A stretch of 64,000 bases of DNA from the NCBI GenBank assembly GCA_018389105.1, contig JACATO010000307.1:2381001-2445000 (forward strand), written 5' to 3'. The position numbers and the translations under genes are program-made. Shown in pieces: positions 1 to 13,145 of the stretch (position 1 is its first letter; each line of letters starts with the position of its first letter). The DNA is from Nautilus pompilius (lineage: Eukaryota; Mollusca; Cephalopoda; Nautilida; Nautilidae). The notes beneath the pieces were generated by a model. It did no database searches. It had not been told where the DNA came from and saw only the letters and a program-made list of their open reading frames with translations.

Positions 1-1060
1 TGCCCTAGAAGACTTGAGTTCACTAAAAGTTATTAAATTACACTGCATAAAGTACAGTGCTTCCGCGTACTTTTAAATACTTATCAGGGTTACATAATGA
101 AGTCGCTGCATGAAAAAAACTCATTTATCTCAGATGAATATTACAGACCACTTATTAGGCTCACAAAGTGAGTAATGTGCAGATCACAAAAGGATGCACA
201 TCACACAATAAGTCCATATGGATAAGATTGGACTTCTTTTTTTTTTTTTGCATACTGCAAGTTCAGCCCCTGAAAACCATTACTAAGTTAGACATATACT
301 TTCAAAAACAAAATTCCTTTGAATTTATAAACAAAAATTTAAAACGATAAAACAAACATATATTAGCTTAATTATCAATAATAATTTCACATAATCTTCT
401 TTTTGTCAGTATTTGTTGATTTATATTTGGTGCTATATTTCTTTACAGACTTGTAAATGAAAAAAACGTTCAAGCTTGAACCCTCTTTCTCTTCCTCCCG
501 GCTATATGTATATCGTGGTTTTGGAGACGTTCCTATGGAAAGATATCCGTTTATGAATGTCATTATTTGTAAAGCAGTATTCAATTAAAAACACGGAAAA
601 CATTCTTTTAATCAGTTAATAATCTGAGTCACTTACCTACCTACATCTTTCTAAATCTAAAACTTTGTATCAGAATCAGAGAAGCTTTCACGAATATTTG
701 TATTATGTAACAGATAATCAATCGCCATTGCTCCTCAGATATATAGTTAATAATTGTGGAAACTCTTCCACAAAATTAACGTCCATTGATTAAACGGTTG
801 AAATTTTAAACTGTTTACGCGATCAAAAAACTTTTTAAAATCCTGTCTTTCTTAATTAGCATAACTACACGTATTGATAAATTCATAATGCAGGAATTTA
901 AGATAATGAAAAGTTAATAACTTTCTTTGTTTATTTTAATTATTTCCCTAAAATATTATCGTTTTATTATAGCAATGAGTCTATAAATTTTCCATACCTA
1001 TTCTAAATAAATTAAATAAATATACTACTCAAAAAAAAAAAAAAAATCAGCAACAAGCAT
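1..1060. other. AT-rich stretch without a recognised gene
   Basis: No coding region, RNA gene or transposon could be recognised here. The stretch is very AT-rich with several homopolymer runs (T-run near 236-249, A-run near 1030-1045). If the aquaporin gene further right extends this way, this could be intron or upstream flank. Confidence 0.4.
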
Positions 1061-1279
1061 TTTCGAGCCTGCGTTAATTGAGTTGGACATCCATATGTGT
1101 TCATATTCTCGTTGAAGAGTGTCCTGCATATAGATCTAAACTCTCCATTAAATAACTTATCAGAAGCTAAGTTAAATCATTTGCCGGAAAAACAAATGGC
1201 TACTTTAAATGATCGTGCAAAATGACAGCGACGCCAGTCTAAAAAGGATCACAAACATATTGACATTGGTATAAAAGGC

Positions 1280-1880
1280 CTTAATAACATGTATGACCAA
1301 GATTGACCCAGATCAGACAATCTAGTTGTCGTTGTGGAATGTTGCGCCATTGTTTGACCAGGGTCACTTTCCAGTTGATCGAGAAACTGTGGGTAGATCA
1401 CAAAACACTTCTCTCGAATGTGTTCAGCTGGACTTTAGTCCAGGTATTGTGCAGGCCGCAACATACAAATAATGATGTGGACCTGAAGTGGAACACTGAC
1501 AACATGTGTACGACGCGGACGGACGTAGGCATTCATAAAGTTGAGATTTTTCCGTTGAGCCAGGATAACTATAGGCGTAATGATCTCGTCAGTATCTGAT
1601 GATGACAAAATCATTTCTTCGGCCAACTTGAATGCCAGCCCATATCATCAGGCTGCCCCTACCAAATTGATCATACTGGTAAATTGCACGGTTAGCTAAT
1701 CGGTCCCGGTTTGTCTCTAGATTATAGCCACTCCATCGTTTACATCTGACAAAATTTATACTTTTAAGTGAAAATAACATATGTGCAATATTGTGTCGGC
1801 CATTACATGCATAACTGTCTATTGCGCCGACGCAGCAGTGATATTTTGGACTGCATACTACTATCATGAAGCTTGTTGCG
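1280..1880 (-). mobile_element. Decayed Tc1-like DNA transposon (transposase remnant)
   Basis: Read on the minus strand, about 1867-1589 gives a stretch containing NRDRLANRAIYQYDQFGRG and then SLMIWAGI. This matches the catalytic core of Tc1-type transposases around the GGGSxMxWGGI block. Further on, in other frames, come DEIITPIVI, NAYVRPRRTHV (family: DNARPHxAR) and SPAEHI (family: SPIEHxW). The reading frame breaks several times and no clean terminal repeats were seen, so this is an inactive relic. Related-looking sequence may run on to about 2350. It resembles the copy at 8.7-9.4 kb closely enough to be the same family. Confidence 0.65.
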
Positions 1881-2359
1881 AACTACCTGTGTCGAAATTC
1901 TATAATTTTTTGCTCTTTGGAGAACATTTTAGAAATCGCGTTGTTGAGAAACGTTTTCTTCTAGTAAAGGTGACAAGGTAGCGATTTTTATGATGGCTGT
2001 AACCCTTGGGAGATCTGAACGAGGTCTCTTCATAAAGTGAAGTTTTATTGTATTTTGTTTGTGATCTGGAAATGACACTGCAATGAACATTGTACTGGAA
2101 AGAAAACGGCAGTCTACTTGATCCACTATTACAATGACTTGAGTCATCTCATTCTGAGTTAAATGACACATAGTAATTCCTACACTGACTTACACCCATG
2201 CGAGGGGAATTTATAGAGGTAATGAAGTGTGTGTGTGGACATGGCTTTCACGATAAATTTGGCGCCCCAACACAACCAACATACACTGTCCCGCTGCCAT
2301 ATCCGAAAACAATGCTGACATAGCATGACTGCGATTTGCTGTCATCACCCTAAAAAAGG

Positions 2360-5300
2360 TTCTGTAAAATTTCAAGCTAGTACGTGCAAATTATAAAAAT
2401 CATAAAATCAACAGTGGTGCATTGTCTGCATAGATTAATTGACTTCTTCTTCAATAATGCCTAGACAATAAATTAACACAAGACATAAGGAGTACTGACT
2501 GAGCTGTGTTAACGCGTTACACAGTTGTCGGTATTTTTCAAGTGGCGCGTTTCTAAGTCTGTTTAGTATAGTTTTTTTTTTTTTTAAAAACAACCAAAAT
2601 AGCATTAATTTTCTTTCTAGTCTAAAAAAAATCTATTACAGGTGACATCTTAAATATCTTTACCAAGTTAACCAAAATAATACATGAACTTCACAAAAAA
2701 AACAGAAGGAAAAAAAACTTTATTATTCAATGGGACAGAAAAACAATGTAGAAAGACGCTAACTACGTCTGTCTGTCTCTCTATCACAGACACACATACA
2801 TTAATATTGATGAATTAATAATTAATGGCGCTCTATCTTAAAGAGAGTTAAATAATTGTTAAATTATGCTTCGTACTCTTGAAAAGCTATGAATAAGGTA
2901 CAAGAAAACAGCTCGCTAATATAATCCAAAATGAAGAAAACAGAAAACACTATTTTGCAACCAGATTTACTAGCCCGAGCTTTTTCTAATTAAGAGATGG
3001 TAATGAAATAAAGTAATTGTTCTAATGGCCTTTTCTATAAATGGAATAATCTAATTATCTTTATTTTTTCTAGAACCTAAACTACAATACCACAGCCTCA
3101 TAGACATTAGGATCCAAAACGGTCCGTCTTCGTATCGGGTTCCATCAGATAATTTCAAAAGGGCTTAATTTTCCACAAAATTAATGTAGTGTTGTAAAGT
3201 AGATAAGAACAGTAATACACTCACACACACATATCTCTGTGAATCTAGATGAGAACGAAAAGAAACTAAAGAAAATCTGCTTTGCGTCAACAAACAAAAT
3301 TATTTTTAAATAGTTTTTGTTTCATAAATAGTTGCAAAATTCGATTATGAATGATTTTAAAAACAATGGAATATACAAGAACTATGAAATCTTAAACGTC
3401 AAATCTACTAAAATTTATCCTAGTTTCAGATTTCACTTGCGGGTGTAGTGGGGTGGGTGAGTGTTCGCCTTCGTTCGTAATTTATCTTCCCTTAGCGTGA
3501 AAAAAATCGTAAATATGGCTGCGAAGAAAAAGATTTCTCGAAACGAATTTTCTATTATCTATTTTGTGATTTCCTTTATCCGTTTACGGCAGCTAGAGAA
3601 AAGTGGGTCAGATTTTTATATATATCCCTTTCGATAACTACGTTGCCTCGATACGAAGATTTGTACACACTTTTTGACACATCTATATGGCCGTCGACCT
3701 AGCAAGAAAGCAAAGAAAAATTGACAAATATTTAAAGGCAAAAAGGAAAGGACCTCTAACTCGACGACTTATACAGTAGAAAGCTTGGGGTTATTTTCAA
3801 TTTATTGAAGAAATGAAGTTCTTTATTTGAAATAAATGAAGTACGTTCCCTAAATCAACAAGTCTTCCCAATTATGGAACTGAATTTTTTTTTTTTTTTT
3901 TTACTTAAAGCTGCTCGTTTGGAAAACTTCAGATGGAAGTTCACTGATGTTTGTGTTTTGTAGCCATTTCAGTCTTAAAATAGTTCATAACTGTCTTTAA
4001 TGTGCAGATATGTCTAGCCATTCATATTTTACCGAAGACAGTATAATAGAAAATTGTTTTATATGATTTGTGATGCCATCTCGAGAGTCAAATCCATTTT
4101 GTAGCAAGCTAAAAAAATAAATATGCAGTGTTTCTATTTTGTCTTCTAGATATTCTGAGTATGAAGAAAATCAGCTCTATATTTTGTCATGTGACAAATG
4201 AACACGATGTTGAGTTTTTTTATACAAAATTGCTGGAAGATCATTAGCTGATGATAAATGGGGCCCTTCCTACCATTTTAAGTTATTTTCGCGTATCGTT
4301 CATCTCCGAAGAAAAAAACTAAACGGGTTCGATTAGTAGTTTATTATGTCCTCAATATTCGTTCTTGTGAATAAAAACTAATCCATATACACAAATACAA
4401 AAAATCAAATCTGTAAAACAAAAACGCTCTGTTAATTAAAATTTATCTTTTACCCCAAAAATACACGTTTAAAGTAAAAAAAAAAAATAGTAGTTAAAAT
4501 TGGGATATGAAACATCAACAATTTTAAAATTTAACTTAAAAAATACGAAGATTATTTTGTAGGTTATGAAAAAAATGTTTTCTTTTTAATTTAGAAGCGC
4601 ACAAAACAAAAATAAAATTTTTAAATTTCAATAATTTTCTAAAAAAGAAAAAAAAAGTTTATTTATCCGAATTACTAATTACCAAAACTACTATTGCTGT
4701 ATAAGGTTCATTATTTTAAAATTGATTATTTGTGACTTTATTTCATTCCGCTTTTCTTACACAGATACGTGTTTTTGATACACTAATATAAAAAGGTTTC
4801 ATTTAAGTATTTCAAAGCTTTTTACTATTTATTTTTCTCTTTTATTCTGTGTATTCATGGGTTCTGACGTCTTAAGCTTCGAGAAATGTGTCAACTATTT
4901 TCCCACTTTCTTTTCCCCATTGGTCAAGTTTATCCTTCATTATATTTAACTTTTTAATAAATAATATCTTTAACTTAAATATTGACTTATTTTGATAACA
5001 ATTTTTTTAAGTCAGCATTACAAAGATTTAAAACTAATCAATTTCTATCAGAATAATTCAATGCAATCTCAAATCACTCTTTATTACATGTTGATTGTCA
5101 TATACGCATAAAAGGAGTATGTTCAGTTGCAACAAAAAGTCTGAAAATCTATTATGGCAATCATATTATATCTTCAAATGTTTGTTTCCTTTTCAACTTC
5201 TGATGGAAAGATATTTTTGATATGGAAGTTAAATTTGTGAATGTAGTAATCCTGCAGTGATTTACAACTCAACCCGCTAAAAGCTTTTAGACGGACGACT

Positions 5301-6330
5301 CGCCAAGTTTAAAGTTACCGTTTCTGATCTGCTCTTAGCGATAAATAACAGGAAGTTCTGTAATTACGCGCTATCGGGTTGTGCCAAAAATGACAGATTA
5401 CCAATATAACAAGTACCTTTCTTCTGAAGTAAATTTCAATAGTTTCTTCTTCCATTTACTGCCTTAAGGTCCATGTACTACTAATAATAAACTTTTGTAA
5501 ATAATTCGACATTAAATATTTTGAGGTGGAAGGTGCTAACAGTCAAAACCCATAGATCGGAGTTCTGCTACTTTAAAAAAAAATTTTGTTTTCATTTTTT
5601 CATGTCAAATAAAACAATAGCGAGTGCATTTATTTTTACCGTGTGAACAACAAATCACTAACATAATCGATAGCGACTGACCGAGGTATTTTTTTTAGCA
5701 ATATACAGGTATATTTCTTTTTCTATTTTTTTCTTTTTAGCTTGTGAAAGTTTGCATTATAGTTTCAACAGAGTCTTGGAGGGTTTTATAACTTATGTGA
5801 ATTATTAACGCCTTAGCGAAGAAAGTTAAGATGAAAACTTTTAGTTACATACAAAATGGACCGGTGAATGGAAGTCAACATAAATAAAGCTTTAAAGAAG
5901 TTTCCTCATGATTTAAAAAAAAATAATTCATGTTTCTATACATAGCCATATGTAAAGAAGATTACGTTTGTCGAAACGCATCAAAGAACCTTTTATTATA
6001 ATTATTTTGTCAACATATGTTTACTGCTGATACTCATCTCGTTTCTTCTATTTCCCACAACCTGTTTATCATATGCAGCGTATAACGCCACAGACAGGAC
6101 ATTTTAGCTAAATCTATCTACTTATAAGCAAATGCTTGACAATGATTACTGTTTTTGTTGTTGTGTGTGCGTGCGTGATTCTCCAAACTAATAATAACTG
6201 AGCAATGGCAGTACCTCTACTCAGTAATCTTCGGTTAACCAAAATACACCTAAATTTGAAATAAGCCAAATATAAAGTGCTCTGACATATTAATTATGAT
6301 ACCTCCATAGGTGAATGTATGTGAACAAAA
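2360..6330. other. AT-rich stretch without a recognised gene
   Basis: About 4 kb dominated by A/T runs. No convincing exon, tRNA or transposon core was recognised on either strand. A slightly CpG-richer patch lies near 3440-3680 but shows no open frame or clear promoter motif. The upstream exons of the aquaporin gene, including the first NPA motif, were looked for here and not found. Confidence 0.4.
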
Positions 6331-6369
6331 TTTACATATGTCAGATGTGATTACGTATATTTTGGATGT

Positions 6370-7230
6370 TTAAATGGGCAGTTCCCGTGATACTTCTCTG
6401 TTTATCCGAGGTCATGTTATAGGTCTTCAGAGTGGAACCAGAATCAATTACAGACCTCCAAAAAATCATATTTCCCGAGGATCTGTAGTGTTCACTGCTG
6501 CGACAAAGCGAGATGGGACAATGACACCAAAACAATACATGCTGCCATTAGTATCCGCGTCCACATTCACCGTCAAAGTTCTCTTGCTGACATCTCACAT
6601 ACTACATAAGGAAAACATTTGAAAGCTCTCATCATATAACATTTCCGGCAAGATCCTAAAGTATTGGTAGCGTGTACTCTACTTCAATGAGTCAATGTTT
6701 CAGAAATTCAAGTCTGGAGACCATACCTGAGATTGGAGAAGATCCAATAAAGACAAGCCACAATTTCTTTAGCCGACTGTCAGATATGGAGGTGGGAGCG
6801 TCATAGCATGGGAAGAATATGGCATGATAGAAAGACAGAATTTGTGTTTGGCAAATAATGCCTCAATTCTTTCAGGTACATTGCCATTTTAAAAAGACAT
6901 TTACCATGTTACCAACAGGGGATACTAATATTGAAAGCTTCTTCTGTGACCACAATTTGGAAAAAGAATCAGAACATTTACTAGGCATTCAAAAGCTCTG
7001 AATCCAATTAAACACCTATTGGAGCATCCGGATTATCAACTGAGGGAAACTTATCTTGTCACCCCAAAATGGTGAAATTAAAGGAAGTTCTCACGCGGAC
7101 ATGGAAGAATCTAGACCAGAAAGTGATCTGAAATATCGTTGATTTAATGCCAAACAGGATAGAGACTTTTCGTGCTGCAAAATGTCGTTCACCAAAGTAA
7201 TATCAAAGGACTACATTCTAAGTTAAGTTA
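6370..7230 (+). mobile_element. Decayed Tc1-like DNA transposon
   Basis: On the plus strand, shifting frames give RVYFNESMFQKFKSGD (family: VLFSDESKFxLF), TVRYGGGSVIAWEEYG (family: TVKHGGGSVMVWG), ALNPIKHLLEHPD (family: DLNPIExLWxxLD) and a C-terminal FVLQNVVHQ-like tail. The order of blocks matches a Tc1 transposase of about 340 residues. Many stops and frameshifts show it is long dead. It lies just upstream of the aquaporin exon at 7745, probably in the preceding intron. Confidence 0.65.
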
Positions 7231-7744
7231 TGAAAGGGCACTGTAATCCTAATCATTTTATTGCTTCTCGGTCGCTTCCCTACATAACACAATTTAATAA
7301 ACTGCAGAACATAAGGCACACTCACAGGCCAAGGTCCTTGTGATCTTAAGACTGCATGCAATAAGATTGGTATGAATACAGGTAAACATTAAGACGTAAC
7401 TTGTTTGACATTTTACGGTACAAAACACCTGATAAATATTTTTGCACCACTTGTTTAATCGTTAAACAAATCTATGAGTAATTGTAACCAGGAAAAAAAA
7501 CCTCCAAAGTCTATCCATTTAGTATCGTTTGAATTGTCTACTTAATAAATATTATTTAATTTAATCTGTTATGTTGTTTTTAAATGTCAACGCTTAATCC
7601 CAACGAAACATTTTGATAACAGGATTCCTGACTAATAACAACGTTCAACCCGGCAAATAAATTATTCTAACCACTACACTATTCCAAAAAGTATACCATA
7701 ATTCCCACTTATTAAATAGAAAATTTTTATTTTATCTTTTTCAG

Positions 7745-7825
7745 GGAAACAAGTGTGGAGGTTGTATGAATCCAGCCCTTAACTTTGGTCCTGCTGTGGT
7801 GGTTTGGGACTGGGAATACCAATGG
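7745..7825 (+). CDS. Aquaporin-8-like protein, penultimate coding exon (second NPA pore motif)
   Basis: This 81 nt exon encodes 27 residues, including CGGCMNPALNFGPAVV. That is the second NPA half-helix of an aquaporin water/solute channel, closest in wording to aquaporin-8 (GGCMNPARAFGPAVV). It follows a pyrimidine-rich tract ending in CAG and ends with TGG before gtgcgt, so both splice sites fit and the exon is phase 0 at each end. It joins in frame to the exon at 12918. Aquaporins are six-helix membrane proteins that form tetramers. The residue after NPA is normally the selectivity-filter arginine; here the codon CTT gives leucine. The upstream exons with helices 1-5 and the first NPA were not found in the window. 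The family call is strong; the aquaporin-8 subfamily is inferred from this motif and the next exon. Confidence 0.85.
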
Positions 7826-8699
7826 GTGCGTGCATTATTAATTTTTAACATTTCAAATAACTGTTCTTGTCAGTGTTTTCAGAAAAAAGATTTTTTTAAA
7901 AGATCTAAATGAAAGCGAAAACTATACTCAACTAACGTTTATATTTTTTTATTTTTTCATTTGTTAAAAAAAATTATTACAAATTTAATGAAATACCTTA
8001 ATTTTCAGTACATATCATTGCAAATACAAAAATAAAATTTAAATTATAGATATCCAAGTAGAAGAATAAACGCTGGGAAAATTTAGCGTAGCAATTCGTT
8101 TTAACGTATATGAACTACCTCAGGATAAAATATACTGAATATTTTCCAACAGTCTGGTTACTGATCGCCTTTCATCCACAAAAGGCGCTATAACGCCACA
8201 TGCATCTCACTCTCAGTAACTTATTTCTTTGTAAACCTACTTTCAAAGTTTTTAAACTTTCTGCTGCTAATATTATTTATTATTAGTTGAAAAACACAAG
8301 GCGTAAATGAAAGAAGACTTTAATAACTTTCTTAAGCATTTTTTCTTTTTCAAATGCAATTATTATAAATTACCATATTTCATGTTTTAGAAATAGTTAA
8401 TAAGAGAAACACTTGTAATGCTTTTTTAAAACATGAGGTCGCCAAATAAAGTTCAGATGGTCACAATTAATTAAAGTTGAGGGAGGGATATATATTGTTT
8501 ATAATACCGTTCACTTCTCTGCACACAACCCATTACCATTTCCTCTAAAACTGGCCATGAATGTCAATGCAGGAATGCCTATCATTTAATATCAAATGTG
8601 GTGGCTCAGTCCATTGGGGTGGTTGAAGGAGGGAAGACGCAGATTTCGGCTTCTTTTCAGTAAATATTAATTTTAGTGTCATTTATAGATTACTAACAA

Positions 8700-9425
8700 G
8701 GTACCGTTGGATTGTCCAGTTCACGGAAAGACCTAGTTCACAAGCCAACAGACTTCATGACGGTGGTATGCGCTCCAAAATACCTCTGCTGCATATCCTC
8801 TAATAAGGCATCATCAACAAATTACACATCCAATGGTCGACATAGATCGAAAATGGAGGTTGAACTTTGGCGTACATTATTTTCATCGTCGAGTCTAGAT
8901 TCTGTTAGGCGTCAACAATAGACAAGCTAGAGTCTGGAGACGAGTTTCGGAACGATTTTATAACTGTGTCATTACCCAGTTTAATCGATTTAGTGGAACA
9001 TCTTTATGGTATGGACTGACCTTCAAGTTGGCTAAAAAACCTGGTCGTCAAAATTAGAGGGGTGCCAGATACATAGCTAAGATCATTACGCCTGTAGTCT
9101 CCATCTTTATGAATGACTAGGCCAGTCCACATCGTACACGTTGTCCGTGCTCTACATCAATGCTTACATGCTGTGGCGTGCACAATGTTCGGACTAAAAT
9201 CCGTTTGAACAGGTTTGGGACATTTTAGGGAGATGTGTTTGTGTTCGCCGTCTGTCCACAGTCTCTTCATTAGCTGGAAGTGGGCCTTGTCGATACCAAG
9301 ACAAGTAAAATCTTATATTTTGGTAAATCGTAGTCATACATGTTATTGAAGTCTTGTATGTCAATGCCAATTTATCTGTGATCATTTTTAGACTGGCATC
9401 ATTGCCATTTTGCATTTTCATTTTA
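8700..9425 (+). mobile_element. Decayed Tc1-like DNA transposon
   Basis: Plus-strand frames give GARYIAKIITPVVSIFMND followed by ASPHRTRC (family: IxxILxPxVxPFMxDNARPHRTR), an NRFGTF block (family: EHVWDxLGR), and a first part resembling the element at 1.3-1.9 kb on the other strand. Multiple stops and frameshifts are present. No clean inverted termini were seen. It is inserted in the aquaporin intron in the same orientation as the gene. Confidence 0.65.
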
Positions 9426-10479
9426 GATATCTATTTTGTTTTCAAACAATTTAACTTAGCTTCCGCTGATGTCATGTTTTTTTTTTTTTAAATTGTGAAT
9501 TTATTTCAACATGAAAGTCTTATTAAACAGAATATAAACACTATAAATGTACTATATAAACAATGAATAGATACTTGGAAACGCTTATTGCTGATATATC
9601 ACGCTAAATCTGAGAAATTGCTCATTTCGTAAATAATGTCATTTGTTTGCTAATTCACACAAATAGAAACTTTTAAAAATGTACAAATTGACAAAAATAG
9701 CTACCATATAGGTAAAACTTGCTTGCATATAGCGTGCAATGAATGGAATTGCCGCTACTTCCATCCATGATTTCGATTCACCAGTTTTACGTTATTGTGT
9801 AGTGCAGAGTGATTGTGTGATATGGCTTGGGACCCCAACACCAAAGCCTAACCCAAACGTTAAAACCATGAGTACTTTTGCGCCCGTCTTATTTTTGTGC
9901 ATTAAACATAGTTGAATAAAACTTTCCAAATTTCTTTGCACGAGAACTACTCGATAGGATCAGATTTATAAATTTACCATAAAATAAAGAGTCAAAATGT
10001 TACGCTTCTCCATCGTATATTATAGTAGTAGTTTTTAAAATTATTTGGGAAAGAAATTTGTCTGACTATAAGAGTTATCTGTAGGGGTTCAGACTGATTT
10101 TGGCACTAAATCCTGAATAAATTCAACATTCAAACAGGTCATTTAATAACGTACATCTTTGTTTAATTTTCTTATTTTTTTAAAAAAATGTGCATTTTCA
10201 TTGAAAGTTAATTCTTTTATTCTAGGTTTAATTTAATCAACAATAGTATTTTTATTGGTTTCTAACTCATTGAAGGAAGGCATAACGCCCACTTTAAACT
10301 TTTATATAATAATTATACTATTCAAAATTTACTAAGAATCATGATTACCAGCAAACCATGAATATTACGTTTAATTCCAGTACTATTTACTTTCGGTCCC
10401 TAACTCACGCTGAAGACTGCATCAACCCAACAAGTCAGTGCCATTTCTAGGACTGGGATTCAGCACTAAACTTTTGGTA

Positions 10480-11180
10480 GAACTGCCGACATGTTAAGAA
10501 CCGATTCAAGTCAATAACACATCGTCAGGATCGCTTTTTGGGCTTACAAGCAAAAAGAAACTGTTTCATGAAAGAAACCGTTGAAGTCTGACCTTAAAAA
10601 TGCAAGAGAGGTAATTAGCTTCAGGCTAATAGTATTCAGTCAAATAGATATGTGGGCAGCCACAACGCACGGAAGAATTGGGCTGTAGATCATGTCGGGT
10701 TGATCGTGATACAGAACGACATACCAGAATGCAGAGAATCCCAGGGAAGAGGTTTCAAGATGACACTGTTGGCAACATGGATGTTATGGAGATGGCTCAT
10801 AGATGGCGATGGGAAAGATTAGATGGGATGGCCTCAATGTTTTCCAGCGCGACACCCTGACTAGTTTACGGTACACGGGTGAAATCCTTGATGTTCACGT
10901 GAGGCCATATGCTGATGCTATTGGGAATACTTTCATTCTCATGGATGATAATGGTCTTTTCTACATCGTGCCCGGGTAGTCGACCAGAAACTGGAGCAGA
11001 AAATCATCCGTATGTAGTAGCCAGCTCATTTTGCAGCTCCAACATTGAAAGACGTCATGTGCTACCACAAACCATTCACGCTTGTGGAGGAATGAAACAA
11101 TCTGACCCAGATCAACATTAAAAAACCTCAACAGAACCATTTCCTGAGATCTTATGGATCGATGAAACCGACATCAGCTA
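10480..11180 (+). mobile_element. Decayed Tc1-like DNA transposon
   Basis: Frames on the plus strand give an RIPGKRFQDDTVG block (family: RRPGERFxDxxV), a WRWERLDGMAS block (degenerate GGGSVMVWGGI), and YADAIGNTFILMDDNG (family: YAxxxGxxFILMDDNARPH). The last block contains the second catalytic Asp region. It is another frame-broken copy in the aquaporin intron, from a different Tc1 branch than the 8.7 kb copy. Confidence 0.65.
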
Positions 11181-11859
11181 AAGCAGCTAAAAACACATGC
11201 AAAAACCTTGATGCAGTTTTAATCCCAAAACAAAGAATGATCTACTTTTACTGAATGTTCTGATCTAAATGTTTAAAAAAGATACGCAGAAAGAAAAAGA
11301 ATAGACACCTGTATATCTTTTCCAAGAGATTTATAAGGCGAATTTTGATTTATTAATACAAGCAAACCAAACATTTTTTTTAAAAAAGACACTTTTTAGC
11401 AAATAATAATCTAATAGGTTTGGTTGTTGAGAAGCTCCTTCAATGTTGAAAACTTACAGCTACGTGAGCATGTTCCTTATTTTCAGTTCACCCCGATGAT
11501 TACGAAGACAAATAGATTCCAAATAATTTGATAATGTATACAAAGTTTGAGCAAATTATCGATGCTACATAGAATAGTTTTTACAGAACGACTCTGCACA
11601 TATCCGTATTATTACAGAAAGCAATTTTTGTAACAGATTTATCTTTTTACTATAAAATTCTTAATATTTTGTTCTCAGATTAATAATAATAACTGTAACT
11701 GAACGCTTAAAATAATTTTCTTCATACACAAAATTTCGAAGCAAACTTTCGTTTCCGTATATAAAATGCACGTAGATCCTATAATTTTGTGCACAACATA
11801 AGAACTAAATAATGCAATAATATTGCTTAATCAATATCAGGTCACATGCAGCTCACGTG

Positions 11860-12690
11860 ACTGCTGTTGAATATTAGGTGGTACGGTTTTGATGCACGTG
11901 TGTTGTATGCCAACACTATCGCCTGTTAAAGAGGATCACAGCAATATCATAGGTCCCGAGTAGTGGTGGGCCCAGATAAACAGATCGTTGTAAAGATTTG
12001 TAACAGATTTGTGATGGCCACAGCACCTCATAGTAGTTCAAAATACCAATACTTTTCTTCAAACTTTGCGGAAACGCTCGCGTGCTGAATACTGTGGATA
12101 GACCATGCGTTAAAGGCCACTTTTTTACAACAGAAGCACTCCAGCGGTGCTTACTCGCACGTAGTAGATATGGAACGATGCAATGTTTATTAATGAGTCA
12201 GGATTCATTCTAGACTTTATGGACAGCAGAATGTGTGGAAGAAAATCAGAAAATGCTACGTTGCTGCAACACAAGATAGTTGTTTATGGTATGGTGGCAT
12301 ATTACTAATAGTGTTGAGCATCATGGAGTATGACGGAACTAAGCTAATCGTTATCTGGGAATGTGACAGGTGTGTTGTACAATGACAACATTCTCTAGTA
12401 CCATTTTCACAACATTATGGCTATGAATACGTTTACCAAAATGGCAATGCGCGTTTACATTGGACCGATATCGTGAGAGATTTTATCCAAACCAATCATA
12501 TTGTCACATTGCTTTGGCATGCCATGTCGACAGACTTCGACAAAACACTTGTGGGAAATCCTTAAAAAAGTCTTCCGTAATTTTCCAAATATACCAGAAA
12601 GAACTGGTGCAGGATCCTCCAGGATTCTATGAAATGTTTCCTATACTGCAAAGGCGAAGACAGATTACTAGTTTCGGGTACTTTAATGAC
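11860..12690 (+). mobile_element. Decayed Tc1-like DNA transposon
   Basis: Plus-strand frames give MFINESGFILDFMD (family: VLFTDESRFxLxxxDGR), a degenerate VVYGMVAY block, SLSGNVTGVLYND (family: GNVTAxRYxDEVL) and HLWEILKK (family: EHLWDELxRR). The order and spacing match a Tc1 transposase C-terminal two thirds. The frame is broken repeatedly. It sits only about 200 bp before the final aquaporin exon. Confidence 0.65.
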
Positions 12691-12917
12691 AACTGACAAA
12701 GAACAGATCTTAGATAGCAAGTAATTTTTCACTAATAACCCAATAAAACTTGCACTTAATGAAATACAATGAATTTTCAAAGCAAACTGATGGCATTTTC
12801 TTTTGTAGAAATTTTTTAACTGTTTACATTTACCATGTATATCAACCATACATTATAGAGTTAATTGCAATAATTACTGCATGCAACAACTCTGAAAAAA
12901 CTATGCTCTACTTGCAG

Positions 12918-13145
12918 GTATACTGGGTGGGTGATATGCTTGGAGCAACTTGTGGCACGCTGACTTACGACAAATTGTTCTCAGTGTCTGCTCAGAAATG
13001 TCATATGAAAAGCTGCTGTTTGAGTATCCGATCTAGTGCGCAAGACGATGATTCATTTGAAAGCAAGGAGCCACCCACGGAGGAGAAGACTTGTACCCCA
13101 CTTATACAGCACTCCAAAATGTTTGAAGAAGTAACTACTATGTAA
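12918..13145 (+). CDS. Aquaporin-8-like protein, last coding exon (helix 6 and C-terminal tail)
   Basis: The exon follows cttgcag and reads VYWVGDMLGATCGTL, which lines up with the start of aquaporin-8 helix 6 (IYWLGPLLAGLLVG). It continues in frame from the exon ending at 7825 and terminates at TAA. After the helix comes a polar tail of about 55 residues rich in Ser, Glu and Cys; this is longer than the few residues after helix 6 in human aquaporin-8. The helix is short and polar for a membrane segment (Thr, Cys, Asp), a second oddity beside the missing NPA arginine. A possible AATAAA poly(A) signal lies at 13729-13734. Confidence 0.8.
   Translation, partial: VYWVGDMLGATCGTLTYDKLFSVSAQKCHMKSCCLSIRSSAQDDDSFESKEPPTEEKTCTPLIQHSKMFEEVTTM

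Larger units (their letters stand above)
7826..12917 (+). other. Intron of the aquaporin-8-like gene
   Basis: The stretch starts gtgcgt and ends ttgcag between the two phase-0 aquaporin exons. About 2.3 kb of its 5.1 kb is decayed Tc1-like sequence (three separate copies, annotated individually). The remainder, notably 7830-8690, 9430-10470 and 11190-11850, is AT-rich and shows nothing recognisable. Confidence 0.75.

Noticed and set aside
7636-7665. Plus-strand FNPA tetrapeptide (TTCAACCCGGCA) just before the aquaporin exon, like a first NPA motif
   Set aside because: It is not preceded by the GGH context, is followed within a few codons by a stop, and lies too close to the second NPA exon. 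Chance match.
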